Positions 9,743-20,471 of a stretch of 64,000 nt of DNA are shown one piece after another (positions within the stretch are counted from its first letter, which is position 1; each line of letters begins with the position of its first letter). Made by a program: the position numbers and the translations under genes. The stretch is taken from positions 62,001-126,000 of the forward strand of contig JARBJD010000169.1 of the NCBI GenBank assembly GCA_033064195.1, given 5' to 3'. Below the pieces are notes generated by a model. It had not been told where the DNA came from, made no database searches, and was given only the letters and a program-made list of their open reading frames with translations. The DNA comes from Blattamonas nauphoetae (lineage: Eukaryota > Preaxostyla > Oxymonadida).

Positions 9743-12361
9743 CTAAGAATTCGATGGACGAGATGCGAATCCATAAATCAGACCAGCGACGATCCCGATG
9801 ACGATTACGAGCGTCGCAGGCAGCGATGTTGTCAGTGCGACGAGGCGGGCATGGAGTGTGGAGTAGGATGGACTTCTGGGTGTGGTGAACGAGAGGAAGT
9901 CGGGAGTCGCGTGGAGGTTGAACGCCCACGCAGCGACAGGCATTTCGATGTCGTTTGTCATCCGAGAAGAAGAGGAAGAAGATGAGACAGGAACAACTCC
10001 CACAATCGATGTGATTGTGTAGTTCGTGTTGAATTTCAGATTCACTTCGGACCCAGACACCAGAGTCCCAGTCCCATCCGAGAACAACATTCTCAATCTT
10101 GTTTCTTTTCGTCTCCATTTCACTTTCAATATCACTTCATATTCCTGCGATATCGGTGGAGTCTTCCCCTCCAACTCCAATTCAACCTTTCCTGTCTTTT
10201 CATTCACTTTCGTTGTTGGTTTCGCTGTCAGAAGTGGACCAATGCTGTTGAACTGGGGATCCAAAACTCTTTCAGGGTTGTACAGACCTGACGATTCATT
10301 GAAAGCACCGCGGAGGATCATTCCACTTGAGTCAGGAGAGACAGTGGTGGAACAATCATCAATCTTGGATGTGGATAAGGGAGAGGAGAGGGTGCATATG
10401 ATTGCGACATCAGGGAACTTGGTTGCATTCTCTTCGAGTTTAAATTGATATTTGAAATGAAGGGTGTCATCACCAATCGAATTCCCATCAAAGAAAACAT
10501 GCGAGAACGAAATATGCTGAGAACTATCACTACACTTGATGCAGATGGCGCCAGTCGTTCCCGAGTAGCAGTCCTTCACGAGAGTGTCGGAAATGTTGAG
10601 GTCGAGATAGTTCACAAAGTGCAAGCCGCTTCCTATGCCTCTGCACGAGCATCCGATGAAGTGACTTCTCTCCACTGTCACCATAGCCCGCCCATTCACG
10701 TGTATTCCTCCTCCAAGTGTGCATGTATTTTTGGTGGAATCACCACAACGTTCAAACTTTGTGTCGACAAGTGACAGCTCGAGTTCTCCTTGAACATGCA
10801 CTCCACCTCCAGAGTATGTGGCCGTACAGTCAGCAATGATGCAATCAACCAATCTGAACAGTGGGCTGTGTGTATACTTGGAAATTCTGTTAAGATAGAT
10901 CCCTCCACCGTACGAAAATGAATTGTTAGGGGTTGACGAACAACCCTCGAATCGGCATGAGGTGATGAGAAGTTCATCCACAAGATGAAGACACAAGGCT
11001 CCACCAGACTCCCTCGAAGAACAGTTTGTGAAGTTCGACGAGTCGATTGTCAAACATGTGCGGTTGAACTGATGACTGACGTAGGCATACACCACTCCAC
11101 TATCATTCCAGGCGTCAACGGGATTCATGTTCTCGAAGGAGCAGGAGAGGATGGAGATGGTGCCGTTGTAGTTGCTGAAGGTGAGAGGGCGAGTATTTGA
11201 TTGATATTTGTCTCCAGTAAAGCGGCAGTTCGTAAAGACGATGGAGGATGACGTGTGGCCGCTGGTTTCGTTGTAAGAATAACGTTTGCCATCGACGAAT
11301 TTTTCAGGAGATTTACCACTCACGGTGATTGTTCCTTCAGAAGAGGTGGTGTCGAGGTTGGTGTCTGGGGAGGGAAGGAGGGAGGAGAAGGAGGAATTCG
11401 AGCACAAAACGGATCCTCCATTGTTCACGTCCCGAATCGTCGATCCCGACAAATGCGAACTCGTCAGCGATACAACACATCCCAGCATCTTCTGATCCAA
11501 ATGCGGAGCGCGTGGTTGGCGGGAAGACCCAATTGAACTCATGTTCACAAACGAGCATCCAACCAGCGATGACGACATTCGTCCAACCGATTCCACATTC
11601 CTTCGAGATGTTCGTGTCAGTGAGAGGCCAATCCCGTCGTTTCCCAGAATCCGAGAAGAGTCAAACGAACATCCAACAATCGACACCCAAACTGACCCGA
11701 CAAATGATGCAAATGACGATGTTTCAACAACACCACGCATCGACCCAACATCATTCCACAGCAAGCTCTTCGAAATCACAACTGATGATTCTCTTCCTGA
11801 TTCCTCTAATGGAGATGAAGAAATCATAATCGCACTTGTCCATCGCGATACTTCAATTCTGCTTGAAGATATCGTCAGCATGCTGCTTGATACCATTACC
11901 AGCCTTGGTGATCTTGCTTCGTTCTTCTGCTGCCTTCCTTCTTCAGAATAGGTGACCAATGAAATGTGGATCGAATTCAACGACAGTGTGGAGTTTGTCA
12001 ACCAGAACATGTAACTGGCAACGTCCTGTTTCCTTCTATCATCAGAATTCCAGTTCACTTCTGACTCGGACGAAGCAATCAGTTCAGTCTTCAAATCTTG
12101 TTTTTCCTTCGATGGCTCCCCTGCTAGTTCTATCCATCTGTGCGCAATTTCAATGTTGTCACCAATGTATGTTCCTTCTGGGATGGAAAGATGTTCAATG
12201 CCGTTGATATTTGGTCCTGTTTGGCTTGAGACTGAATCTCGAAGTAAAGATTGTTCTTTCTGCAGAAGTGAAGTGGTATTGTTCGTGAAAGTGCATTGAA
12301 ACATGCATAAAATGAGCGAGAGAGAGACCATGACTCCAACTGTCGACAATTCAAGTCTCAA
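9743..12361 (-). CDS. Gene B: secreted or membrane beta-helix surface protein
   Basis: An 872-residue protein starting MRLELSTVGVMVSLSLIL, a signal-peptide-like N-terminus. An early SIPEGTYIGDNIEIAHRW segment is shared with genes C and D. The middle carries repeated short beta-helix coils (SCSFxN, SSNFTNCSS, GGALCL, GGGIHV). The C-terminal half holds two spacer domains (LLTAKPTTKVNEKTGKVELE and the following 'MLFSDGTGTLVSGSEVNLK' segment), then a hydrophobic helix (LPATLVIVIGIVAGLIYGF) and an eight-residue tail, ending in TAG. It lacks the pseudokinase tail of gene A. The likely site is the cell surface; the function is unknown. Its upstream DNA is an inverted copy of that of gene D. Confidence 0.88.
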   Translation of the reverse strand: MRLELSTVGVMVSLSLILCMFQCTFTNNTTSLLQKEQSLLRDSVSSQTGPNINGIEHLSIPEGTYIGDNIEIAHRWIELAGEPSKEKQDLKTELIASSESEVNWNSDDRRKQDVASYMFWLTNSTLSLNSIHISLVTYSEEGRQQKNEARSPRLVMVSSSMLTISSSRIEVSRWTSAIMISSSPLEESGRESSVVISKSLLWNDVGSMRGVVETSSFASFVGSVWVSIVGCSFDSSRILGNDGIGLSLTRTSRRNVESVGRMSSSLVGCSFVNMSSIGSSRQPRAPHLDQKMLGCVVSLTSSHLSGSTIRDVNNGGSVLCSNSSFSSLLPSPDTNLDTTSSEGTITVSGKSPEKFVDGKRYSYNETSGHTSSSIVFTNCRFTGDKYQSNTRPLTFSNYNGTISILSCSFENMNPVDAWNDSGVVYAYVSHQFNRTCLTIDSSNFTNCSSRESGGALCLHLVDELLITSCRFEGCSSTPNNSFSYGGGIYLNRISKYTHSPLFRLVDCIIADCTATYSGGGVHVQGELELSLVDTKFERCGDSTKNTCTLGGGIHVNGRAMVTVERSHFIGCSCRGIGSGLHFVNYLDLNISDTLVKDCYSGTTGAICIKCSDSSQHISFSHVFFDGNSIGDDTLHFKYQFKLEENATKFPDVAIICTLSSPLSTSKIDDCSTTVSPDSSGMILRGAFNESSGLYNPERVLDPQFNSIGPLLTAKPTTKVNEKTGKVELELEGKTPPISQEYEVILKVKWRRKETRLRMLFSDGTGTLVSGSEVNLKFNTNYTITSIVGVVPVSSSSSSSRMTNDIEMPVAAWAFNLHATPDFLSFTTPRSPSYSTLHARLVALTTSLPATLVIVIGIVAGLIYGFASRPSNS

Positions 12362-12575
12362 TCGGAGTTAGGAGAAGTGAATGAAGAGAGATCAGACCCT
12401 TTCCTTGCTTTTCTCGGGAGTTGGGATTTATGGAGTAGATAAGAATCTGGTTTCAACGAAGGTTTCAAAATACTCAAAACGGGCAACCTGCTGTGTATCA
12501 ACTGTAACCCTCGATCCATACGAGTTTCTATTCGTTCAAATAAAGGACATGATCTATTTCTCTCTCCTTGACGGA
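12350..12575. repeat. Inverted duplicate of the gene D upstream region (left arm)
   Basis: Reverse complement of about 15278-15505, diverged but clearly alignable (for example the ttatctactcca / tggagtagataa and aaataaaggacatgatctat blocks). The pair encloses gene C and gives the B-C-D cluster a partly palindromic layout. Confidence 0.75.
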
Positions 12576-12665
12576 ATCAGCAACAGAAACTTGTGTGAAA
12601 TGACAGGAAATGAGCGTAAATGAGCGAATAACGCGCAAAACGGAGTACTGCACGAGTTTCACTTT
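12362..12665. promoter_or_regulatory. Upstream region of gene B
   Basis: About 300 bp between the gene B start and the gene C stop. Roughly 12362-12575 is an inverted copy of 15278-15505, the upstream region of gene D. It should therefore hold the gene B promoter, although no specific promoter motif can be named. The rest matches the gene B 3' flank. Confidence 0.5.
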
Positions 12666-15239
12666 CTAAGAATTCGATGGACGAGATGCGAATCCATAAA
12701 TCAGACCAGCGACGATCCCGATGACGATTACGAGCGTCGCAGGCAGCGATGTTGTCAGTGCGACGAGGCGGGCATGGAGTGTGGAGTAGGATGGACTTCT
12801 GGGTGTGGTGAACGAGAGGAAGTCGGGAGTCGCGCCGAGGTTGAAAACCCACGCTGCGACAGGCACTTCGATATCGTTCGTCATCCGAGAAGAAGAGGAA
12901 GAAGATGGCTCAGGAACAACCCCCACAATCGAGATGATCGTGCAACCAGTGTTGTATTTAAGATCAACTGCCGATGGAGACACAATAGTCCCTGTCCCAT
13001 CCAAGAACAACATTCTCAATCTTGTTTCTTTTCGTCTCCATTTCACTTTCAAGATCACTTCATACTCCTGCGATATCGGTGGAGTCATCCCTTTCATCTC
13101 CAACTCAATCTTTCCTGTCTGTTCATTCACTCTCCCGGTCGGTTTCGCTGTCAGAAGTGGACCAATGTTGTGGAACAGGGGATCCAAAACTCGTTCTGGG
13201 TTGTTCAGACCTGACGATTCATTGAAAGCACCGCGGAGGATCATTCCACTTGAGTCAGGAGAGACAGTGGAGGAACAATCATCAATCTTGAATGTGAGGG
13301 TGTCCTTGAAGAACGTGCACATGATTGCGACATCAGTGAACTTGGTGGCATTCTCTTCGAATTTCATCTTGTCGGAAGAGAAGAAAGCGGTGATATTACC
13401 TACCGAATTCCCATCAAACAGAAGATGCGAGAACGAAATATACTGAGAACTATCATAACATTCAAGGAAGATGGCGCCAGCCGTTTCTGAGTGGCAGCCT
13501 TGCATGAGAGTGTCGGAGATGTTGAGGTCGAGATAGTTCACAAAGTGCAAGCCGCTTCCTCCGCCTCTGCACGAGCATCTGATGAAGTGACTTCCCTCCA
13601 CTGTCACCGTTGCCAGCCCATACACTTTCATTCCCCCTCCACCTGCATAGGACCATTCGGAGATCAGCACACAGCGTTCAAACTTCGTGTTGACAACTGA
13701 GAGCTCGATATCTCCCTGAACATGCAGTCCACCTCCAGAGTATGCCGATACGCAGTCAGCAAAGATACAATTAAAGAATCTGAACAGCGGATTGAAGAGA
13801 GACCAGGTGATTCTTTCAACAAAGATTCCTCCGCCGGACGAGAAAGACTTGTTAAGGATGGATGAACAGCTGTCGAACCGGCAGGACATGATGAAAAGCT
13901 CATCCGCAATACGAAGATGCAACGCTCCACCGAACTTTTTCGATGAACAGTTTGTGAAGTTCGACGAGTTGAGTGTCAGACATGTGCGATTGAACTGAAG
14001 ACTGATGTAGACAGACACGGCTCCTCCATCAATCTCAGTCTGCGCGATGTTGTCGAAGGAGCAGGATTCGATGGAGATGGTGCCGTTGTAGTGGCTGAAG
14101 GTGAGAGGGCGAGTATTTGATTGATATTTGGCTCCAGTGAAGTGACAGTTCGTGATGACGACTGAGGATGTTGATGGACCGCTTTCATAGTTGAAAGAAT
14201 AAGGTTTGCCATCGACGAATTTTTCAAGGTATTGACCACTTATGGTGATTGTTCCTTCAGACGAGTTGGGGTCGGTGTTGCAGGAGGAGAGGAGGGAGGA
14301 GAAGGAGGAATTCGAGCACAAAACGGATCCTCCATTGTTCACGTCCCGAATCGTCGATCCCGACAAATGCGAACTCGTCAGCGATACAACACATCCCAGC
14401 ATCTTCTGATCCAAATGCCGAAGGCGGAGCCGGTGGGAAGACCCAATCGAACTCATGTTCACAAACCAGCAACCAATCAGCGATGACGACATTCTTCCAA
14501 CCGATTCCACATTCTTTCGAGGTGCTCGTGTCAGTGAGAGGCCAATCCCGTCGTTTCCCAGAATCCGAGAAGAGTCAAACGAACATCCAACAATCGACAC
14601 CCAAACTGACCCGACAAATGATGCAAATGACGATGTTTCAACTACACCACGCATCGACCCAACATCATTCCACAGTTTGCTGTTCTGAATCACAACTGAT
14701 GATTCTCTTCCTGATTCCTCCAATGCAGATCCAGAAATCAATATCGCACTTGTCCATCGCGATACTTCAATTCTGCTTGAAGATATCGTCAGTATGCTCC
14801 TTGAAACAATTGCCAGCCTTGGTGATCTTGCTCCGTTCATCTGCGGTCTTCCTTCGGCAGATTTGTTGGTCAGTCAAACGTCCATCCATTTCAACGACAG
14901 AGTTGAGTTCGTCAATGAAAACATGCAAGTCCCAACGTCCTGTCTTCGTGCTTCGTTTGAATTCGAGTTCATTTCCGACTGAGACGAGACAATCAGTCCA
15001 GTCTTTAAATCATCTTTGTCGTTCGAAGGCTCCCCTGTCAGTTCCATCCATCTGTGTGCAATATCAATGTTGTCCCCAATGTATGTTCCTTCTGGTAGCG
15101 AGAGAGACAACTTTTGATTTTGTTTAGAGATGGAAAAGTCTGAGTTGGTGCTCAGATAAGAGGAGAGGCGATGGGGCGATATGGTCGATTTAAAACAGGT
15201 GAAAATGTCAGCAAGGAGAAGAAAGATTTGCATGTTCAT
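12666..15239 (-). pseudogene. Gene C: paralogue of gene B with an in-frame stop
   Basis: The frame starts MNMQIFLLLADIFTCF (signal-peptide-like), carries the LPEGTYIGDNIDIAHRW segment, and runs in the same frame to a membrane helix and tail that match gene B (ending GFASRPSNS). One TGA at 14874-14876 interrupts it at a position where gene D has a serine codon (TCA), so a single C-to-G change explains it. The 724 codons after the stop remain open. Either the gene is a recent pseudogene or the stop is tolerated. The last 100 residues are nearly identical to gene B, which suggests recent duplication or gene conversion. The N-terminal start differs from B and D. Confidence 0.82.
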
Positions 15240-15515
15240 GATTTTTCAAGATTGAAGTGCTCAAGAATGTTTCCGGAAAGGAGAGAGAAATAGATCATGT
15301 CCTTTATTTGAATCATTCAAAGCTAGTCTTGATCGAGGTTGGTGTTGATTCACAGCAGGTTGCCTGTTTTGAGTCTTTTGAAACCTTGGTTGAAACCGGA
15401 TTCTTATCTACTCCACAAATTCATAAAAAACCGACAAAAGCAAGGAAAGGGTATGATCTCTCTTCATTCACCTCTCCGAACTCGATTGAGACTTGAATTG
15501 TCGACAATTGGAGTC
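15240..15515. promoter_or_regulatory. Divergent upstream region, genes C and D
   Basis: About 276 bp between the starts of gene C (-) and gene D (+). Positions 15278-15505 are the right arm of the inverted duplication with 12350-12575. An open frame runs upstream of the chosen gene D start but has no homology to a signal peptide, so it is treated as leader. The ATG used by gene B (MRLEL) is TTG here. Confidence 0.5.
15278..15505. repeat. Inverted duplicate of the gene B upstream region (right arm)
   Basis: Partner of 12350-12575. It covers the DNA immediately before the gene D start. Confidence 0.75.
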
Positions 15516-18500
15516 ATGATCTCTCTCTCGCTCACTTTATGCATGTTTCAAAGCACTTTCATGAACAGTACCACTTCACATCTGCAGAAAAGTCTCTCTT
15601 CGATTCGAAATGCAGTATCAAGCCAAACAGGACTAACTATCAACGACATTGAACATATTTCCATCCCAGAAGGAACGTACATTGCAGACAACATTGATAT
15701 TGCACACAGATGGATAGAACTAGCAGGAGAGCCATCGAAGGAAAAACAAGATTTGAAGACTGAACTGATTTCTTCGTCCAAGTCAGAAGTGAACAGGAAT
15801 TCAGACGATAAAAGGAGACAGAACATTGAAACTTGCATGTTCTCCTTGACAAACTCGACATTGTCGATGAAATGGATTCACATTTCACTCGTCGACCAAT
15901 CTCCCGAAGGAAGACCGCAGATGAACGAAGCAACATCTCCAAGGCTGGCAATTGTTTCAAGGAGCATACTGACGATATCTTCAAGCAGAATTGAAGTGTC
16001 ACCATGGACAAGTGCGATTGTGATTTCTGGATCTGCATTGGAGGAATCAGGAAGAGAATCATCAGTTGTGATTCAGAACAGCAAACTGTGGAATGATGTT
16101 GGGTCGATGCGTGGTGTAGTTGAAACATCGTCATTTGCATCATTTGTCGGGTCAGTTTGGGTGTCGATTGTTGGATGTTCGTTTGACTCTTCTCGGATTC
16201 TGGGAAACGACGGGATTGGCCTCTCACTGACACGAACACCTCGAAAGAATGTGGAATCGGTTGGAAAACTGTCGTCATCGCTGATTGGTTGCTCATTTGT
16301 GAACGTGAGTTCGATTGGATGTTCGCACGTGTCTCGCCTTCGGCATTTGGATCAAAAGATGTTGGGATGTGTTGTGTCGCTGACAAGCTCGCATTTATCG
16401 GGATCGACGATTCGGGACGTGAACACTGGAGGATCCGTTTTGTGCTCGAATTCTTCCTTCTCCTCCCTCCTCTCCTCTCCCAACGCTGACCCAGAACCAA
16501 CGGCCGACCCGTCTGGCATATACTCTTCTCACACTATCGACGATGACAAAGTGTATTACTTCAATGAAAGCAGTGGAGTCGAATCAACATCCACCAATTT
16601 TGAGAACTGCCGCTTCTCAGGAACCAAATATCAACAGAATGTTTGCCCTCTCAAATTCAAACAGTATCTCGGCAGCATCTCCATCCTCTCTTGCTCCTTC
16701 ACTGGCATTGCCCAACCTGACGAAGACAACGGAGCACTGTCTATCGAAGCAGTCCAAATCGATCCATATTCACCCCCACCCACCAATCATGTGAAGGTCG
16801 AATTGTGCAACTTCACACAATGTTCGGCCAAGAATCAAGGAGGGGGCTTGTTTCTGCACGCCTCAGCCCTCATCACAGTGACCAGATGTCGCTGTGAGAA
16901 ATGTTCGATCGACGCGACAGATGAATATGCATACAGCGGAGGAATGTGCATCCATTTTCAATCATCATCAGAAGCGACAGTGTCCGATTTGTATTTTGAA
17001 GAGTGTACAAGCACTCGCAATGCAGGCGGACTTGGTCTTGAAAGTATTGTAAGCAAGTATACCATCAACTCTCTCTCGTTCAAAGCGTGTTCAGCACACC
17101 ATCCAACATCTACAATTGGAAAAGGAGGAGGAATGATGATGGGCAGTGCCATCTCAGACCCGACTTTTTTCTCTGTCTCGTTCCTCAAGTTCGAAGATTG
17201 CTCAGCAGACTATTTTGGAGGAGGATTGCATGCCTTAACACTTGCCATGCCACTCTCATTCGAAGATTGTGAATTCATCAGATGCACTCTCACCAATCCT
17301 GATGGTTGTTATGAACGAGGAGGTGGTCTCTACACAAAAGTCTATGAGAATGCCATCACTGTGAAGAACTGTCAGTTCATCGATTGCTCTTCAGCCGTAC
17401 TTGGCGGAGCGATGTTTGGGGAAGCAGGTCGGTTTGTGATGTCCGAATGCCTCGTCAAGAATTGTCACTCTGGATCGACAGGAACAGTCTGCATTGTTCC
17501 GATCGTAACTTCTACGATCACTCTCAAGAACATTCTCTTCGTTGGGAACACAGTGAGTGACACTCCAACTTATTTCGACCAACACGAATCAATGAAAGGA
17601 GCAGTTCAGTTTGCAGACTTTCTGATCGAGGACGAAAATAACAAAAGACCTTCTAACTTCTCGATCATTGATTGTTGGACCACAACTGCTCCGAACAGCG
17701 TGGGAATGTACACAACTAAAGATCCAGGCAAAGCGAATCAAAAATACAATTACGTGTATCTCTCTGCGTTCCGCGATATGGGACCGTTCCTGACACACCA
17801 AGTGGAGGCCTCGCATGACATCGAGTCTTGGAAGTTTGATCTGAAGATGAAGGGGAAGGTTCCACTCGATTTGCAGATTTATGAAGCGACAGTGAAAGAA
17901 ACAGGGGGAAACTCTGAACTGACTGGACAACTGCAATTCGTGAATGGGGTTGGCTCACTTCTGCCATCGTCGAATCTGAAAATGAAGTTCTCGACAGCAT
18001 ACACAATCACAAAGATCGTCGGTGTCGTCCCCTCGTCATCTGAGTCCAACGCCATCGACATCACCGCCGAAGCGTGGGCATTCAACCTCGCTGCGACCAC
18101 ATCCTTCCTCTCCTTCACCACTCCCGCTCAACCACCCATCCTTCTCGCTTCCACAGCCCACCTGACCGATGCCAGCCAGCCATTCGCTTTTGTCATCCTC
18201 ATGTTCGATAGGCAAGTGAGTGGGTCGTACGACATTGTTGTGGAGGAAGAGGGGAAAGATGTAACCATCACTGTGCCGATTCTGGGATCGTCAATGCAAG
18301 GAAAGAGCGAGAACTTCCGCGTTGTTGGAGACGATCGTCTGCTCACTCACGACACGACATACACAATCAAGTCGCTCTCTCCAACACCAGGAACTGAGGA
18401 CACGACAACCCCTGTTGGGATGATCGACACCGTCAATGTTTACATCCCCAAATCGTCTTATCTTCCTCCTTCCACTGAAGGCACTGTTTTTGTTGCTCGT

Positions 18501-19646
18501 GGTGGATCAGACTCGATTGATGAGTGTGGAGGAGAAGACTCGCCGTGCAGAACGGTGTGGACAGGACAGATCTGCGGAAAGGGGAAAAAAGGAGAATGGT
18601 TGTGGGTGTTGGTGCGAGGGGAGGCGGAGATGGGAGAGGGCTTCTGGATTTTGGGGAATGTGGGGATGACACTTTCGAGTGAGTCGTTGACACAACGAAG
18701 CCGTGTTGTGATTGGAAGATCTTCGTTCAGCTCGAATGATGGAATTGTGTCGATCTCGTCAGCAACAGTTCAAGTGACGAATCTGAATGTGATTGTGCCA
18801 TCTTCAGAAGAACGCTCGTCGTCCGGATGGGTGTTCGTTGTTGACTCGGAAGGGGATCTTGAAATGAGTTCGATTGGAGTGATTGGTGAAGGGGAGATTG
18901 GAGTTGGACTGGCGAAAGTGAAGAATGGGATCGGCCGATTCACTTCTGTTTTGATGTCGTCAGGATCGTTTGGGTCTGGAGTTGGGATGATAGTGGGAGA
19001 AGGAAAATGGAACCCGATTTCGATGTTGATTTGTGATTTTGTTGTTCGCGACACCACAACATCGAACGCCCCTCTGATCTCCTTCTCGTCACTGTTACCT
19101 GAGTCTTCATTCTCAATGAAAGGAAGCCGTTTTCAGAAGACTCGCCGAATGATTGGGTCGTCTTCATTGTCATTAGATGGAGATGGTGTGATTGAAGTGT
19201 CGACCGCTCAATCTCGAACTGAGATTTCGGACTGTGTGTTCGAATCGAGTGGAGTTGTGGATGGAACTGGAACAATCACTCGCTCTGCTCTCCACATCAC
19301 ACTCAACTCATCGTCTGCATCGTCGTGCTCGCTGGCGATCTCATCTTGTTTATTTTTGGATTCACATACAACGTTGCCACTGTCAGGATCGCTGCACATC
19401 CGAGTTGTGTCTGGCCACACTTCAGTTGTGTTTCAGGACAGCTTGTTTGAGTCAACAACACCGAATCGATTGTGGACGAGCTTTTCGTCTGGAATTGCTT
19501 GTCTGGACTGGACTCGTGGAAGAGTCGGCTCGCCATCGTCTGATTTGAATGGAGCGCTGATTGAATATTGGGATGGACTTCCGATTGTTGTCCGTCGTCG
19601 CGGGGTGTTCTCGAACTGCAAGCTCGTGATATCCAAGAAATCTTGA
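15516..19646 (+). CDS. Gene D: chimeric beta-helix surface protein
   Basis: 1376 residues from the ATG of MISLSLTLCMFQSTF, which gives a signal-peptide-like start and aligns with gene B. Residues 1-330 match genes A-C closely, including the conserved block SSRIEVSPWTSAIVISGSA to GLSLTRTPRKNVESVG. Residues 330-700 are beta-helix coils with several GGGL/GGGM turns. Two spacer domains follow (about residues 740-980). The last 390 residues start with VARGGSDSIDECG and are a second beta-helix block like that of genes E-G, ending GLPIVVRRRGVFSNCKL. There is no C-terminal membrane helix, so it is probably secreted or held by partners. It ends in TGA. Confidence 0.87.
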   Translation: MISLSLTLCMFQSTFMNSTTSHLQKSLSSIRNAVSSQTGLTINDIEHISIPEGTYIADNIDIAHRWIELAGEPSKEKQDLKTELISSSKSEVNRNSDDKRRQNIETCMFSLTNSTLSMKWIHISLVDQSPEGRPQMNEATSPRLAIVSRSILTISSSRIEVSPWTSAIVISGSALEESGRESSVVIQNSKLWNDVGSMRGVVETSSFASFVGSVWVSIVGCSFDSSRILGNDGIGLSLTRTPRKNVESVGKLSSSLIGCSFVNVSSIGCSHVSRLRHLDQKMLGCVVSLTSSHLSGSTIRDVNTGGSVLCSNSSFSSLLSSPNADPEPTADPSGIYSSHTIDDDKVYYFNESSGVESTSTNFENCRFSGTKYQQNVCPLKFKQYLGSISILSCSFTGIAQPDEDNGALSIEAVQIDPYSPPPTNHVKVELCNFTQCSAKNQGGGLFLHASALITVTRCRCEKCSIDATDEYAYSGGMCIHFQSSSEATVSDLYFEECTSTRNAGGLGLESIVSKYTINSLSFKACSAHHPTSTIGKGGGMMMGSAISDPTFFSVSFLKFEDCSADYFGGGLHALTLAMPLSFEDCEFIRCTLTNPDGCYERGGGLYTKVYENAITVKNCQFIDCSSAVLGGAMFGEAGRFVMSECLVKNCHSGSTGTVCIVPIVTSTITLKNILFVGNTVSDTPTYFDQHESMKGAVQFADFLIEDENNKRPSNFSIIDCWTTTAPNSVGMYTTKDPGKANQKYNYVYLSAFRDMGPFLTHQVEASHDIESWKFDLKMKGKVPLDLQIYEATVKETGGNSELTGQLQFVNGVGSLLPSSNLKMKFSTAYTITKIVGVVPSSSESNAIDITAEAWAFNLAATTSFLSFTTPAQPPILLASTAHLTDASQPFAFVILMFDRQVSGSYDIVVEEEGKDVTITVPILGSSMQGKSENFRVVGDDRLLTHDTTYTIKSLSPTPGTEDTTTPVGMIDTVNVYIPKSSYLPPSTEGTVFVARGGSDSIDECGGEDSPCRTVWTGQICGKGKKGEWLWVLVRGEAEMGEGFWILGNVGMTLSSESLTQRSRVVIGRSSFSSNDGIVSISSATVQVTNLNVIVPSSEERSSSGWVFVVDSEGDLEMSSIGVIGEGEIGVGLAKVKNGIGRFTSVLMSSGSFGSGVGMIVGEGKWNPISMLICDFVVRDTTTSNAPLISFSSLLPESSFSMKGSRFQKTRRMIGSSSLSLDGDGVIEVSTAQSRTEISDCVFESSGVVDGTGTITRSALHITLNSSSASSCSLAISSCLFLDSHTTLPLSGSLHIRVVSGHTSVVFQDSLFESTTPNRLWTSFSSGIACLDWTRGRVGSPSSDLNGALIEYWDGLPIVVRRRGVFSNCKLVISKKS

Positions 19647-20471
19647 CTCGCCTCTCCTCTTCCTTCTCTCCTTCTCGGACAGTTTACACCCTGACTCACC
19701 ATACACCGTCCTCAACCTCTCAGACCCATTGAAACAAACTCTCCTCCTTCCTTCGTTGTTCATTTTCCCATCTCGTCGAGATAAACAGCTATCCCAAAGT
19801 TTCTTCGTGAAGCATTCTCACTCCTTTGCCGTGTTTCACTCATCTGGACGCCAACCCAAATCAATTTCTTCTCATCGAACCCTTCACAGTTCATCTTCAA
19901 AGTCCCAGCATGAGAAGACTATCCTTTCAGTTACTTCGCTGGAGCACACTTCTGTTGTCTTGTTCGCTTCAATTTCTTTCTGCTTTGAGAGATCACTCCA
20001 TCGTCAACAATCAGCGTTTATTGAGACATCTTCGGCTTCAGCCATTCCTCCATCTTTTCTTTTCTTTCTTCCATCCTACACTTTTGCCACTTTCTTTCCC
20101 ATTTTTCGTTTTCTTCAGCCAGTTCTTCCCCGTCTCCGTTCAGAGTCTCATCGTCATGAGTGACAGTCTTCGCTATCCACAAATCCGAAGCTGTGACTTT
20201 GTTTTTGATTTTGCATGCTCTTCGGAATTACTCTGACCACTCAGAATCCATCTAGATTCGACTTTTTTCTTCTTTCTTCCACTTCTTTCTTCATTCAACT
20301 CGCACCTTTCGTTATCAGAAGTATTCTCATCAAAATGAATATTGATTTTGATTTTCTTTCAGTACATCATTTCATGATTATGTGATTATCATCTGTCTGA
20401 ATGAGATCAGCCACTCTGATTCAGATCCGGACGCGTTACGGGTCAGATCCTCGCTAAATCACGTCTCTTCG
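19647..20471. repeat. Spacer D-E, first copy of the repeated intergenic block
   Basis: From about 19750 to the gene E start this spacer is alignable with 24300-25091, 29200-29916 and 34020-34800. Shared landmarks are a gagagatcactccatcgtc stretch, a ttttgcatgctcttcgga box, and a tttcagtacatcatttca box near the next gene. It is strongly pyrimidine-rich with no supported gene. It probably holds the gene D 3' end and the gene E promoter. Confidence 0.75.
20424..20449 (+). promoter_or_regulatory. 26-bp conserved element upstream of gene E
   Basis: An imperfect inverted repeat centred on CGTTACGGGTC, flanked by GATC-type half sites. It ends exactly 22 bases before the gene E ATG; genes F and G have the same element at the same distance. 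It may be a core promoter or start-site element. Conservation could also simply reflect recent duplication. Confidence 0.45.
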
